Origin: Tahibacter harae
GTDB lineage: Bacteria > Pseudomonadota > Gammaproteobacteria > Xanthomonadales > Rhodanobacteraceae
Assembly: GCF_024437735.1 (NCBI RefSeq)
Contig: NZ_JANFQO010000006.1
Coordinates: 124,001 to 188,000 of the forward strand
Direction: 5' to 3'
DNA length: 64,000 nucleotides
A program made the position numbers and the translations under genes. The notes below the pieces were generated by a model. The model ran no database searches. It worked only from the letters and a program-made list of their open reading frames with translations, and was not told the DNA's origin. Positions 25,785 through 36,237 of this stretch are shown here, piece by piece (the stretch's first letter is position 1; each line of letters begins with the position of its first letter).

Positions 25785-26122
25785 GCAGCCGCCCGAACGG
25801 GCGCCGCTGACCGCCGTAGCGGGCCGCAAGGTCCGGCAGAACGCCGATCCGCAAGGGTCGGCGTTTTTGTTTGCGCATCCGGCGGGTTCCAGGCCGCCGC
25901 CCGCGGGTTGGTGTGCATTGCCGCTGTTCGCGCGCAGCGACTGGACCAAAGTCGCAACGCCGCGGGCAGCGGCCAGTCCCATGGCACGGTTTCCGATTCA
26001 AACGCCTGTGCGATAATTGCCCTTTACGCATGCGATCCGGCCCGCCGGCGCATGCCTCCGCCGGCGGCGGCCCAGCGGGCCCGCCGGCTCTCGTACAAGC
26101 AACAAGCGAACAGGAGTCTGCC
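25785..26122. other. Region between rpmE2 and gltA
   Basis: It contains the rpmE2 terminator (listed separately) and, at 26012-26017, a GATAAT that could be the gltA -10; the -35 candidate TTTCCG (25990-25995) is weak. A leader of about 100 nt before gltA would result. No coding sequence is supported. Confidence 0.45.
25841..25871 (+). terminator. Intrinsic terminator after rpmE2
   Basis: ACGCCGA pairs with TCGGCGT around a loop containing CCGCAAGG, followed by TTTTTGTTT. It begins 56 bases after the rpmE2 stop. Confidence 0.8.
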
Positions 26123-27415
26123 GTGTCCGACAAGACCGTTGTCCTCACCGATGCTGCGTCCAACCGTTCAACCGCCCTGCCGGTGGTCAGCGGCACGATG
26201 GGCGATCCCGCCTTCGACATCGGCAAGCTGAACAAGGACACCGGCTACTTCACCTACGATCCGGGCTTCATGTCCACCGCGGCCACCAAGAGCGCGGTCA
26301 CGTTCATCGACGGTGATCAGGGCGTGCTGCTGTACCGCGGCTACCCGATCGAGCAGTTGGCGAAACATTCCAACTTTCTCGAAGTAGCTTATTTGCTCAT
26401 CAACGGCGAACTGCCCGGCGCCGGCGAGTTCGAGAAGTTCGAACACGATGTGACGCATCACACCATGATGCGCGAGTCGCTGAAGAACTTCTTCCAGGGC
26501 TTCCACTACGACGCCCATCCGATGGCCATGTGCATGGCCGCGGTCGGCTCCCTGGCCGCGTTCTACCACGACTCCCTCGACATCAACGACCCGGCCCAGC
26601 GCAAGCTCGCGGCGATCCGCCTGATCGCCAAGATGCCGACGATCGCCGCCGCCGCCTATCGCTATTCGATCGGCTGGCCGATCCGCTATCCGCGCAACAA
26701 CCTGGAATACTGCTCGCGCTTCCTGCACATGATGTTCGAGGTGCCTAGCGAGCCGCTGCAGATGAATCCGGTCGCGGCCAAGGCGCTGGACCTGCTGTTC
26801 ATTCTGCACGCCGACCACGAACAGAACGCTTCCACCTCGACCGTGCGCCTGGTCGGTTCCACCGGCGCCAACCCGTATGCCTGCGTCGCCGCCGGCATCG
26901 CCGCGCTGTGGGGGCCGGCCCACGGCGGCGCCAACGAGGCGGTGCTGAAGATGCTGGCCGAGATCGGCGACGCGAAGAATGTCGGCAAGGCCGTGGAGCG
27001 CGCCAAGGACAAGAACTCCGGTTTCCGCCTGATGGGCTTCGGCCACCGCGTCTACAAGAACTTCGACCCGCGCGCGACCATCATCCGCGAGATGTGCCAC
27101 AAGGTGCTGGGCGAGCTGGGCGTGAAGGATCCGCTGCTGGATGTGGCCATGGAGCTGGAGCAGGCCGCGCTGAAGGATCCGTACTTCGTCGAGCGCAAGC
27201 TGTATCCGAACGTGGATTTCTACTCCGGCATCATCTACAAGGCGCTGGGCATCCCCACCGAGATGTTCACCGTGATGTTTGCCATCGCGCGCACCGCCGG
27301 CTGGGTTGCGCACTGGCTGGAACAGCACGAGACGCCGGATGCCAAGATCGGCCGTCCGCGCCAGATCTACACCGGCGCGCCGACCCGCGACTACGTGCCG
27401 GCGGACAAGCGCTGA
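26123..27415 (+). CDS. gltA: Citrate synthase
   Basis: Condenses acetyl-CoA and oxaloacetate to citrate, the entry step of the TCA cycle. The 430-residue product is of the hexameric gammaproteobacterial type: [15 protein letters not shown], the catalytic histidine region [24 protein letters not shown] with the second catalytic histidine, and [14 protein letters not shown] with the oxaloacetate-binding arginine. The NADH-sensitive type I length fits (E. coli 427). The start is a GTG at 26123 with CAGGAG upstream; the frame is open further back but without homology. Confidence 0.97.
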   Translation: MSDKTVVLTDAASNRSTALPVVSGTMGDPAFDIGKLNKDTGYFTYDPGFMSTAATKSAVTFIDGDQGVLLYRGYPIEQLAKHSNFLEVAYLLINGELPGAGEFEKFEHDVTHHTMMRESLKNFFQGFHYDAHPMAMCMAAVGSLAAFYHDSLDINDPAQRKLAAIRLIAKMPTIAAAAYRYSIGWPIRYPRNNLEYCSRFLHMMFEVPSEPLQMNPVAAKALDLLFILHADHEQNASTSTVRLVGSTGANPYACVAAGIAALWGPAHGGANEAVLKMLAEIGDAKNVGKAVERAKDKNSGFRLMGFGHRVYKNFDPRATIIREMCHKVLGELGVKDPLLDVAMELEQAALKDPYFVERKLYPNVDFYSGIIYKALGIPTEMFTVMFAIARTAGWVAHWLEQHETPDAKIGRPRQIYTGAPTRDYVPADKR

Positions 27416-27442
27416 GACGCGCTTTCCTCCGCCGCGATACGA

Positions 27443-27470
27443 AAAAGCCCGGCGCAAGCCGGGCTTTTTT
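27443..27470. terminator. Bidirectional terminator between gltA and the converging gene
   Basis: AAGCCCGGC - GCAA - GCCGGGCTT is a perfect stem with a GCAA tetraloop, with four extra As before and a T6 run after. Each strand therefore reads as stem plus U run, serving gltA and the minus-strand gene ending at 27483. Confidence 0.9.
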
Positions 27471-27482
27471 ATTGCGGCGTTT

Positions 27483-28124
27483 TCATTCCGCCGTGTCCTG
27501 TTCCAGCAGCTGCTGCGCCGCGGCCAGGTTGGCCCGGCGCATGGGTTTGCCGTCGATGCGGTCCAGCGGCGCCTGGCGCAGCGCGTCCAGCGGCAGCAGG
27601 GTGAGATCGACGGGAACGTCGTCGGCGCTGAAGCGGTAGGCGTCGAAGCGCTGCGCCTCGTCATGGCCCCAGCGCAGCTGGCGTTCGATCTGCTCGAAGG
27701 GAATGCCTTGCTCGTGCAGGAACAGGGGCAGGGCGTCGGGGTCGTCGCTGAACAGGTGCAGGCAGACGGCGGAATGCTGGTCGGCCGTGCCGTCCAGCAC
27801 CGCGCCGACCAGGCGCGGCTCGAAGCGCTGGAAGAAGCGCAGCGCCTCGACCGCGCAGCGGCGCAGCGTGTGCAGGTATTCCAGCCGTTCCGTGCCGCCG
27901 AACAGACGCTGGTATTCGCGCAGGGCAGCTTCGATCTCGGTGTTGCGCGGCAGGTGGCGCTCGTCCTGTATGCCCAGGCGCTGCGCCGCGCGCAGCTTGG
28001 CCTGGTGATAGTCGCGCAGGCCCAGCTCGCTGATCAGCCGCGCCGCCTCGGCGGCGATACGCTGGCGCTGGTCGTCGCGGCGATCGTCCTGGGGGCGGCG
28101 CGGATGGCGGTGGCTGGCGGGCAT
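27483..28124 (-). CDS. Conserved hypothetical, nucleotidyltransferase-like
   Basis: 213 residues, starting at the ATG at 28124 whose A is shared with the PBP1A stop (TGATG), so it is translationally coupled to mrcA. The N-terminal half is helical (IAAEAARLISELGLRDYHQAKLRAAQRLG, LPRNTEIEAALREYQRLF). The second half contains GAVLDGTADQHSAVCLHLFSDDPDALPLFLHEQGIPFE, resembling the minimal nucleotidyltransferase fold, where G-x-L-x-G-T-A would be the sugar/nucleotide loop. The usual DxD metal pair is not evident. Similar proteins exist widely in proteobacteria as uncharacterised (from memory). The longer open frame upstream runs through mrcA and is not used. Confidence 0.7.
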   Translation of the reverse strand: MPASHRHPRRPQDDRRDDQRQRIAAEAARLISELGLRDYHQAKLRAAQRLGIQDERHLPRNTEIEAALREYQRLFGGTERLEYLHTLRRCAVEALRFFQRFEPRLVGAVLDGTADQHSAVCLHLFSDDPDALPLFLHEQGIPFEQIERQLRWGHDEAQRFDAYRFSADDVPVDLTLLPLDALRQAPLDRIDGKPMRRANLAAAQQLLEQDTAE

Positions 28125-30667
28125 CAGAAAATGTCGTAGGCCTCGCCCTGATGCGATTCGTCGGCCTGGTCTTCCGGCGGCGGCGCGCTCAGGCGTTCTA
28201 TGTCCTCGCTCTTGAAGATCTCGAGGATGGAGCCGGGATCGTCGCTGGAGGCCAGGTAGCCGGTCTGCGGGTCTATGCGCGCCGTGCTGATGCCCGGCGG
28301 CGGCACGAACGGCGTTTCCGGCTTGCCGTCCAGGGCGACGCGCATGTAGTCGATCCAGATTGGCAGCGCCGCCTTGGCGCCGAATTCGCCGCGGCCCAGC
28401 GAGGTGAAATCGTCGAAGCCGACCCAGACGCTGGTGACCATCTGGTCGTTGAAGCCGCTGAACCAGGCGTCGCGGTGTTCGTTGGTGGTGCCGGTCTTGC
28501 CGGCCAGGTCGTTGCGCTTGAGATCCATCGCCGCGCGGCCGGTGCCGCGGCGGATCACGTCGCGCATCAGCGAGGTGACCAGATGGGCCGTGCGCACGTC
28601 CAGCGTGCGCGGCGCCAGGCGCGGCTTGCCGGGTTCGCTGAGGGGCTGGGCCGGTTCGGGCAGGCTGGCGGCATTGGCGCTGCGGATGGGACTGAAGCGC
28701 GGGCTGCCGCCGGCGGGCGTCGCGGGCGCAGTCGTGGATACGGCGGGATTGCTCACGGCCGGCGCGGCCTCGCGTGCAAGACGCGCATCGTCGAGCAGGC
28801 GTTCGGGGCAATTGCGGCAGGCGCGGCCGGGCTGGGCGACGAAGACTTCCTTGCCGTCGCGGTCGCGGATGCTGGCGATGAGGTACGGATCCACCAGCAT
28901 GCCGCCGTTGGCCAGTACGGCGTAGCCGCGCGCCATGGTCAGCGGCGCGACCGAGGCCGTGCCCAGCGACATGGACAGGTTCTCCGGCATCGCCTCCAGC
29001 GGCAGGCCGAAGCGGGTGATGAACTCGCGCGCATAGCGCACGCCGATCGCATCGAGCAGGCGCACCGAGATCAGATTGACCGACTTGACCAGCGCCTCGC
29101 GCAGGCGCATGGGGCCCTCAAACTTGTCGTCGTCGTTGGACGGCGCCCAGATGCCGTCGGGGCGCGACGGATCGGGGAATACCAGCGGCGCGTCGTTGAG
29201 GATGGAGCTGGGCGTGAAGCCGTGCTCGAAGGCCGCGGCATACAGGAACGGCTTGAAGCTGGAGCCCGGCTGGCGCGCGCTCTGCGTGGCGCGGTTGAAC
29301 TTGCTGCGGCCGAAGCTGAAGCCGCCGACCAGGGCGCGGATCGCACCGTCCTCCGGATCCAGCGAGACCAGCGCGGCCTGGGCCGACGGCAGTTGCGACA
29401 ACGTCCAGTTTTCCTCGTCGCCGCGGGCTACCCGCACCACGTCGCCGGCCTTGAGCACGGCCTCGACCGTCTTGGGCGTGGCGCCGCGGCTGTTCTCGCT
29501 CTGGTAGGGGCGCGCCCATTCCACCGCAGTCTTGTTCAGCACCACCGCCTGACCGTCGGACAGGTACAACTGGGCGTGCTCCTTGCCGGCTTCCGTCACC
29601 AGTGCCGGCATCAGCCCGGCCACGGGGCGGAAGGCGGACAGCACCTGGGCGTAGTCTTCCGGCGTGGCATCGGGCTTGAGTTCGACATGGGCCTCGGCGC
29701 CGCGGTAGCCGTGGCGCTTGTCGTACTCCAGCAGGGCGTTGCGCACGGCCTGGTTGGCCGCTTCCTGCATGCGGCTGTCGATGGTGGTCTTGATGCTGTA
29801 GCCGTCGGTCAGCGCATCGTTGCCGAGGCGCTCCAGCGCTTCCACGCGCACCATCTCGGCGAGATAGGGTGCCTCGGCCTCGATCGGCGGCTCGTGCGCA
29901 TAGGCCATGTCGGGCTGGGCCATGGCCGCCTTCATGTCCGCTTCTGAAATGAACTTGTTCTCGTACATGCGCGCCAGCACGTAGTTGCGGCGTTCCTCGG
30001 CGCGCTTGCGGTTGAACAGCGGATTGCCGGTGGACGGGAACTTGGGCAGCGAAGCCAGCATGGCGCATTCGCCCAGTTCGAGCTGATCCAGAGTCTTGCC
30101 GTAGTAGAACTCGGCAGCGGCGGCCACGCCGTAGGCGCGGTGGCCGAGGAAGATCTTGTTGAGGTACAGGGCGAGGATCTCGTCCTTGCTCAGCGCCTCC
30201 TCGATGCGCAGGGCCAGGAACAGCTCGGAGATCTTGCGCGTGTAAGTCTGCTCCGGGCTCAGGAAGAAGTTGCGCGCGACCTGCTGGGTGATGGTCGAGC
30301 CGCCCGGCCCCTTGTCGCCGGCCGTGCGCACCAGATGCCACACGGCGCGGAAAATGCCCTGCACATCGAAACCGGGGTGTTCGTAGAAGCGCGCATCCTC
30401 GGCGGCAAGGAAGGCGTTTTTCACTTTTTCCGGCACCTTGTCTATGGAAACCGGGATGCGCCGGGTCTCGCCGAAGGTGGCAATGAGCTTGTCGTCGGCG
30501 GTGTAGACTCGAAGCGGCACCTGCAGACGGACGTCACGCAAGGTCTCGACCGACGGCAGGCGAGGGGAAATCAGCCAGTAAGCGATGCCTATTGCAAGGC
30601 ACCCGAGCAGGATTCCGCTGAGCGCGAGATAGAGCGCGTAGCGGGCCAAGCGAAGGAAAACGCGCAT
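28124..30667 (-). CDS. mrcA: Penicillin-binding protein 1A, bifunctional peptidoglycan synthase
   Basis: Class A PBP that polymerises glycan strands and cross-links peptides. The 847-residue product has an N-terminal membrane helix (about 12-33). The glycosyltransferase domain has the catalytic EDARFYEH and GGSTITQQ, and SKDEILALYLN. An inserted OB-like region spans about 300-410. The transpeptidase carries SSFK (about 470), SVN (about 527) and KTGTT (about 722). A Ser/Pro/Ala-rich insertion lies between SVN and KTG (about 630-680). The C-terminus is acidic. It is divergent from pilM, the common ponA/pilMNOPQ arrangement, and coupled to the downstream hypothetical. Confidence 0.96.
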   Translation of the reverse strand: MRVFLRLARYALYLALSGILLGCLAIGIAYWLISPRLPSVETLRDVRLQVPLRVYTADDKLIATFGETRRIPVSIDKVPEKVKNAFLAAEDARFYEHPGFDVQGIFRAVWHLVRTAGDKGPGGSTITQQVARNFFLSPEQTYTRKISELFLALRIEEALSKDEILALYLNKIFLGHRAYGVAAAAEFYYGKTLDQLELGECAMLASLPKFPSTGNPLFNRKRAEERRNYVLARMYENKFISEADMKAAMAQPDMAYAHEPPIEAEAPYLAEMVRVEALERLGNDALTDGYSIKTTIDSRMQEAANQAVRNALLEYDKRHGYRGAEAHVELKPDATPEDYAQVLSAFRPVAGLMPALVTEAGKEHAQLYLSDGQAVVLNKTAVEWARPYQSENSRGATPKTVEAVLKAGDVVRVARGDEENWTLSQLPSAQAALVSLDPEDGAIRALVGGFSFGRSKFNRATQSARQPGSSFKPFLYAAAFEHGFTPSSILNDAPLVFPDPSRPDGIWAPSNDDDKFEGPMRLREALVKSVNLISVRLLDAIGVRYAREFITRFGLPLEAMPENLSMSLGTASVAPLTMARGYAVLANGGMLVDPYLIASIRDRDGKEVFVAQPGRACRNCPERLLDDARLAREAAPAVSNPAVSTTAPATPAGGSPRFSPIRSANAASLPEPAQPLSEPGKPRLAPRTLDVRTAHLVTSLMRDVIRRGTGRAAMDLKRNDLAGKTGTTNEHRDAWFSGFNDQMVTSVWVGFDDFTSLGRGEFGAKAALPIWIDYMRVALDGKPETPFVPPPGISTARIDPQTGYLASSDDPGSILEIFKSEDIERLSAPPPEDQADESHQGEAYDIF

Positions 30668-30716
30668 GTTGAACCGGGAATGTGATGGTAGTCAAAGTCG
30701 GCGCGACTCGGCCCGG

Positions 30717-30722
30717 AGTATA
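30717..30722 (-). promoter_or_regulatory. Possible -10 element for mrcA
   Basis: On the minus strand this reads TATACT, five of six consensus bases, 49 bases before the mrcA start. The -35 region 17 bases upstream is poor, so the call is tentative. Confidence 0.35.
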
Positions 30723-30781
30723 GATCCTGCCCCGCCTTTGCCGGTAGCCGAAATATCCAGGCTGCGGCCCAGTTTGTGTGA

Positions 30782-31962
<1,181 letters not shown>

Positions 31963-31963
<1 letters not shown>

Positions 31964-32646
31964 TGGCCAGAATCAATCTATTGCCCTGGCGCGCGGAACG
32001 GCGCGCCGTACGCAAGCGCGAATTCCTGATGATGCTGGGAATGGCCGCGGTGGCTGCCGTGGCGGTGTTCGGCGGCGTCTATTACTGGATGAGCGCGCGC
32101 ATCGAGAACCAGGTCGACCGCAACACTTTCCTGCAGGAACAGATCAAGGAAGTCGAGAAAAAACTTGCCGAGATCAAGGAACTGGACAAGACGCGCAGCA
32201 AGCTGCTGCAGCGCAAGCAGGTGATCGAGCAGCTGCAGGCGAACCGTTCGCAGATGGTTCACATGTTCGACGAGCTGGTGCGCACCATTCCCGACGGCGT
32301 GCGCCTGACCTCGCTCAAGCAGGTCGGCGACGTGCTGACGCTGGAAGGCGTGGCCCAGTCCAACGCCAGCGTCGCCACCTACATGCGCAATGTCGAGGCC
32401 TCGCCCTGGCTGGGCCATCCGGATCTGAAGAAGACCGAGATCAAGCGCAGCGCCGAGAAGCGCATGCCGTATGACTTCGCCATGGACGTGCGCCTGCGCA
32501 AGCCCGCCGCGGAGGAAGAAGGTTCCACGGAAGGTGGCGCCGCTCCGGCTGCACCCGGTGCGCCAGCCGCGCCGGCGGCCGCTCCGGCCGCGCCGGCCCC
32601 GGCTGCCGCCCAGCCTGCCAACGCTGCCCAGGGGGCAAAACAATGA
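31963..32646 (+). CDS. pilN: Type IV pilus assembly protein PilN
   Basis: Bitopic inner-membrane protein: a short cytoplasmic N-terminus INLLPWRAERR, the motif that binds PilM, one membrane helix (about residues 22-43), a coiled coil (QEQIKEVEKKLAEIKELDK) and a periplasmic domain that pairs with PilO. The 227-residue product ends in an Ala/Pro-rich tail from about residue 180, longer than in typical PilN (about 200). It overlaps pilO by ATGA. Confidence 0.95.
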
Positions 32647-33341
32647 AAGCCTCCGATTTTCGCGACCTCGACTGGCAGAACGCCGGCAACTGGCCCCAGG
32701 GCGTCAAGATGACGTTCTGCGTGCTGCTGTTCCTGGTGCTGTGCCTGATCGGCTGGTACTTCTGGATCAAGCCGCAGCAGGAAGAGCTGGACGGCCAGGA
32801 AGCCACCGAGCGCACCCTGCGCGCGGACTTCTCGGTCAAGCAGGCCAAGGCGGTCAACCTCGAGGCGCTGCGCCAGCAGCTCGAAGAAATGAAGGACATG
32901 CTGCGCCAGATGCTGCGCCAGCTGCCGAGCAAGACGGAAATGCCGGAACTGCTGGTCGACATCTCGCAGACGGCGCTGTCCTCGGGCATCGAGAACGACC
33001 TGTTCCAGCCCGGCGCCGAAACCGTCAAGGAGTTCTACGCCGAGAAGCCCATCGCCCTGCGCATGGTCGGCTCCTACCACCAGTTCGGCGCCTTCATCAG
33101 CGGCGTGGCCTCGCTGCCGCGCGTGGTGATCCTGACCATGCACGATGTGTCGCTGCGCCCCAAGGGCGCGGCCGCGAGTCTGCCGGGCGCCAAGACCAAG
33201 GTCCTGACCGACGGCGGCATCCTCGCTCTGGAAGGCACGGTGAAGACGTACCGCTACGTCGAGGACGACGAAGCGCCCGCCCCGGCGCCCGGCGCCAAAC
33301 CCGGCGCCGCTGCCGCCGCCAAGCCTGCGGGAGGTAAGTAA
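32643..33341 (+). CDS. pilO: Type IV pilus assembly protein PilO
   Basis: Bitopic protein, partner of PilN. The 232-residue product has one membrane helix (MTFCVLLFLVLCLIGWYFWI, about 24-43), a coiled coil, and the PilO ferredoxin-like domain (ALSSGIENDLFQPG, VGSYHQFGAFISGVASLPRVV). It ends in an Ala/Pro-rich tail. It is spaced two bases from pilP and shares the operon. Confidence 0.95.
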   Translation: MKASDFRDLDWQNAGNWPQGVKMTFCVLLFLVLCLIGWYFWIKPQQEELDGQEATERTLRADFSVKQAKAVNLEALRQQLEEMKDMLRQMLRQLPSKTEMPELLVDISQTALSSGIENDLFQPGAETVKEFYAEKPIALRMVGSYHQFGAFISGVASLPRVVILTMHDVSLRPKGAAASLPGAKTKVLTDGGILALEGTVKTYRYVEDDEAPAPAPGAKPGAAAAAKPAGGK

Positions 33342-33343
33342 GC

Positions 33344-33883
33344 ATGCGCCTGCGAACATTTGCCGTGCCCGTCCTGGCCATGCTGCTGCTGGCGGGCTGC
33401 ACTTCGGGACGGCGTGACCTGGAAGACTGGGTCGCGGCGGAAAAGGCGAAGAAGGGAGCCCCGATCGATCCGCTGCCGGTGGTGAAGACCTTCGAAACCT
33501 TCGAATACAAGTCTCAGGACGCCGGCGGCCTGGAACTGCGCGATCCCTTCGGCGCCAGCGCCGAGGAAGCGCGCGCCGAGCTGGCCGCCGAAGGCGGCAA
33601 CGGTCCGCGTCCGGACGCCAATCGCCCCAAGGAACTGCTCGAGAACTATCCGCTGGACGGCCTGGACATGGTCGGCACGCTGGGTATGGGCAGCGCAATG
33701 GAAGGCCTGGTCAAAGATCCCGACGGCGTCGTGCACCGGGTGCACGAGAACAATTACCTCGGACAGAACTACGGCCGTATCACGGTGATCGCCGAAGACC
33801 GAATCGAACTCGTCGAGCTGGTGCCCAACGGTGCCGGCGGCTGGATGGAGCGTCAGGCTTCCATCGCGCTCGATGACCAATAA
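33344..33883 (+). CDS. pilP: Type IV pilus lipoprotein PilP
   Basis: 179-residue lipoprotein: the signal ends in lipobox LLAGC (cysteine 19). A disordered stretch that binds PilN/PilO follows (DPLPVVKTFETFEY). The C-terminal beta domain contacts PilQ (LDMVGTLGMGSAMEGLVKDPDGVVHRV, GQNYGRITVIAEDRIELVEL). Length and layout match the family. It lies between pilO and pilQ. Confidence 0.95.
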   Translation: MRLRTFAVPVLAMLLLAGCTSGRRDLEDWVAAEKAKKGAPIDPLPVVKTFETFEYKSQDAGGLELRDPFGASAEEARAELAAEGGNGPRPDANRPKELLENYPLDGLDMVGTLGMGSAMEGLVKDPDGVVHRVHENNYLGQNYGRITVIAEDRIELVELVPNGAGGWMERQASIALDDQ

Positions 33884-33906
33884 GAGGCCCATTGGGGGTG
33901 ACTTTC

Positions 33907-36153
33907 ATGACTACGACAGCTGCCAACAACCCTGGACGTTCGTCCGGTCCCCTCGTCCGCCGCTTGCGCCGATGCATTTCCGCACTGGCGTTGCTGACGG
34001 TGCTGGGTAGCGGAACGGCCAGCGCCGAGAACGTGCTCGAGAAGATCACGTACAACACCCTGCCCGGCGGCAAGGTGGAAGTGACGCTGCAACTCTCGGG
34101 ACCGGCCAACGAGCCTCAGGTCTTCACCACCGATACGCCGCCGCGCATCGCGCTGGATCTGGCCGACACGCGCAGCGCGCTGGCGCAGCGCAGTGTCGAC
34201 ATCAACACCGGTTCCACCACGTCGGTCTCCGCGGTCGAAGCCGCGGGACGCACCCGCGTCGTGGTCGACCTGGTGCGCCCGTCCAGCTACGAAAGCAAGA
34301 TCGACGGCCGCAACCTTATCCTCACCGTGGCCAACGGCGTGACCGGCTCGGCCACCGCCACGGCCATGGTCAACAACGATCCGACCAAGGCCGTCGCCGC
34401 ACGCGGCGTGGAAGTGAGCAACCTCGACTTCCGCCGCGGCAAGAACGGCGAAGGCCGCGTGGTGATCAACTTCAGCGGCGAAGGCGCCACCACCGACGTC
34501 AAGCGCGAAGGCGACAAGATCGTCCTCGATCTCTACAACGCCCAGCTGCCGGCCAACCTGGCCCAGCGCATGGACCTGCTGGACTTCGCCACCCCGGTGC
34601 AGTTCATCGAAGCCCGTTCGCGCAGCAACGGCGCCCGCCTGGAAATCACCGCCAAGGGCCCGTTCGAGCAGATGGCCTACCAGTCGGGCAATGAATACGT
34701 GCTGGAAATCGCGCCCAAGAAGGCCGAGGCCGAGGCCAAGCGCGAGAAGGGCGCTCCGCCGGAATACACCGGCGCCCGCGTCACCTTCAACTTCCAGGAC
34801 ATCCCGACCCGCTCGGTGCTGCAGCTGATCGCCGACGTGTCCGACCTGAACATCGTCGTGGCCGACAGCGTCACCGGCAACGTGACCCTGCGCCTGATCA
34901 ACGTGCCCTGGGACCAGGCGCTGGATCTGGTGCTGCAGGCCAAGGGCCTGGACAAACGCCGCCGCGAGAACGTGATCTGGGTCGCGCCGCAGAAGGAAAT
35001 CGCCGACCGCGAACAGGCGCTGGAAGACGCCCGCATCGCGCTGGAACAGCGCGTCGAGCTGGATTCGGCCTACATCAAGGTCAGCTACGGCAAGGCCAAG
35101 GACATCGCTGCATTGCTGGCCAGCAAGAGCAGCGGCGGTGGCGGCGGCGGCGGCGAGGGCGGCGCTTCCAAGGGCTTCCTGTCAAGCCGCGGCTCGGTCA
35201 CCTTCGACGAGCGCACCAACACCCTGCTGGTCAACGACACTCCCGAAAAGCTGCGCGAGATCCGCGAGCTGGTGCTGACTCTGGATCGCCCGGTGCAGCA
35301 GGTGCTGATCGAATCGCGCATCGTCATCGCGACCGACGAATTCGCCAAGGAGCTGGGCGTGCGATTCGGCGTCAGCGGCGGCTACGAGGACAGCAACGGC
35401 AACGTGATCGCCCTGTCCGGCAGCCAGGTCGGCGCCGACACCATGGCCAACGTCGCGCTGAACAACCGTTTCGCCGGCGACCGCGGTACGCCGGTCAGCG
35501 CGCCGGGCCAGATTCCGGGCGGCATCGCCGTCCCAGCCCTGGGCAACCGCCTGGGCGTGAACATGCCGGCCGCTTCGCCGGCGGGCAGCTTCGGCCTGGC
35601 CATCCTCGGCGCGGACTATCTGCTCGATCTGGAGCTTTCCGCGGCGCAGACCGAACAGCGCGGCGAAGTGATCTCCAGCCCGCGCGTGATCACCGCCAAC
35701 CAGCAGGAAGCCGTGATCAAGCAGGGTCAGGAAATCGGCTACGTGACCTACCAGCAGGGTTCGGCCGGCGGCGCCGGCCAAGCCACCGTCTCGTTCAAGG
35801 ACGCGGTGCTGGAACTCAAGGTCACGCCGACCATCACCAACGACGAGCGCGTGGTGCTGGCCCTGAACGTGAAGAAGGACAACATCGCCGCGCTGGTAGC
35901 CAACCCCGGCGGCGGCTTCGTGCCGCAGATCGACAAGCGCGAGATCAATACCACCGTGCTGGTCGATGACGGCCAGACCGTGGTGCTCGGCGGCGTCTAC
36001 GAAGTGGAGACGCGCACCGACGTCAAGAAAGTTCCGTTCCTCGGCGACATCCCCGGCGTTGGCGCGCTGTTCCGCAACAAGCGCAACAACAACGACAAGG
36101 CCGAGCTGCTGATCTTCGTGACGCCGCGCATCCTGAACGAAAGCCTGAAATAA
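33907..36153 (+). CDS. pilQ: Type IV pilus secretin PilQ
   Basis: Outer-membrane secretin through which the pilus emerges. The 748-residue product has a signal peptide (residues about 22-43), two AMIN domains that bind peptidoglycan (ITYNTLPGGKVEVTLQLSGP; VSNLDFRRGKNGEGRVVINFSGE) and the secretin STN/N domains (VTFNFQDIPTRSVLQLIADVSDLNIVVADSV). A Gly-rich loop follows (seven consecutive glycines near residue 415), then the secretin core (VISSPRVITANQQEA, TVVLGGVYE, VPFLGDIPGVGALFR). The ATG at 33907 is preceded by GGGGGTG. It is the last gene of pilMNOPQ. Confidence 0.96.
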   Translation: MTTTAANNPGRSSGPLVRRLRRCISALALLTVLGSGTASAENVLEKITYNTLPGGKVEVTLQLSGPANEPQVFTTDTPPRIALDLADTRSALAQRSVDINTGSTTSVSAVEAAGRTRVVVDLVRPSSYESKIDGRNLILTVANGVTGSATATAMVNNDPTKAVAARGVEVSNLDFRRGKNGEGRVVINFSGEGATTDVKREGDKIVLDLYNAQLPANLAQRMDLLDFATPVQFIEARSRSNGARLEITAKGPFEQMAYQSGNEYVLEIAPKKAEAEAKREKGAPPEYTGARVTFNFQDIPTRSVLQLIADVSDLNIVVADSVTGNVTLRLINVPWDQALDLVLQAKGLDKRRRENVIWVAPQKEIADREQALEDARIALEQRVELDSAYIKVSYGKAKDIAALLASKSSGGGGGGGEGGASKGFLSSRGSVTFDERTNTLLVNDTPEKLREIRELVLTLDRPVQQVLIESRIVIATDEFAKELGVRFGVSGGYEDSNGNVIALSGSQVGADTMANVALNNRFAGDRGTPVSAPGQIPGGIAVPALGNRLGVNMPAASPAGSFGLAILGADYLLDLELSAAQTEQRGEVISSPRVITANQQEAVIKQGQEIGYVTYQQGSAGGAGQATVSFKDAVLELKVTPTITNDERVVLALNVKKDNIAALVANPGGGFVPQIDKREINTTVLVDDGQTVVLGGVYEVETRTDVKKVPFLGDIPGVGALFRNKRNNNDKAELLIFVTPRILNESLK

Positions 36154-36170
36154 CACGCTTTAGCTCGCAC

Positions 36171-36194
36171 ACGCCCGGCCGCCAGGCCGGGCGT
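36171..36194 (+). terminator. Perfect hairpin after pilQ lacking a T run
   Basis: A 10-bp perfect stem ACGCCCGGCC / GGCCGGGCGT with a GCCA loop begins 17 bases after the pilQ stop. No T run follows (TTGCGG), so it may be a leaky terminator or RNA-processing site between pilQ and the Ig-like lipoprotein gene. Confidence 0.55.
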
Positions 36195-36237
36195 TGCGGC
36201 CAGAAACGCAATGAATTTGCGAGCTTGGAGAGACGAC

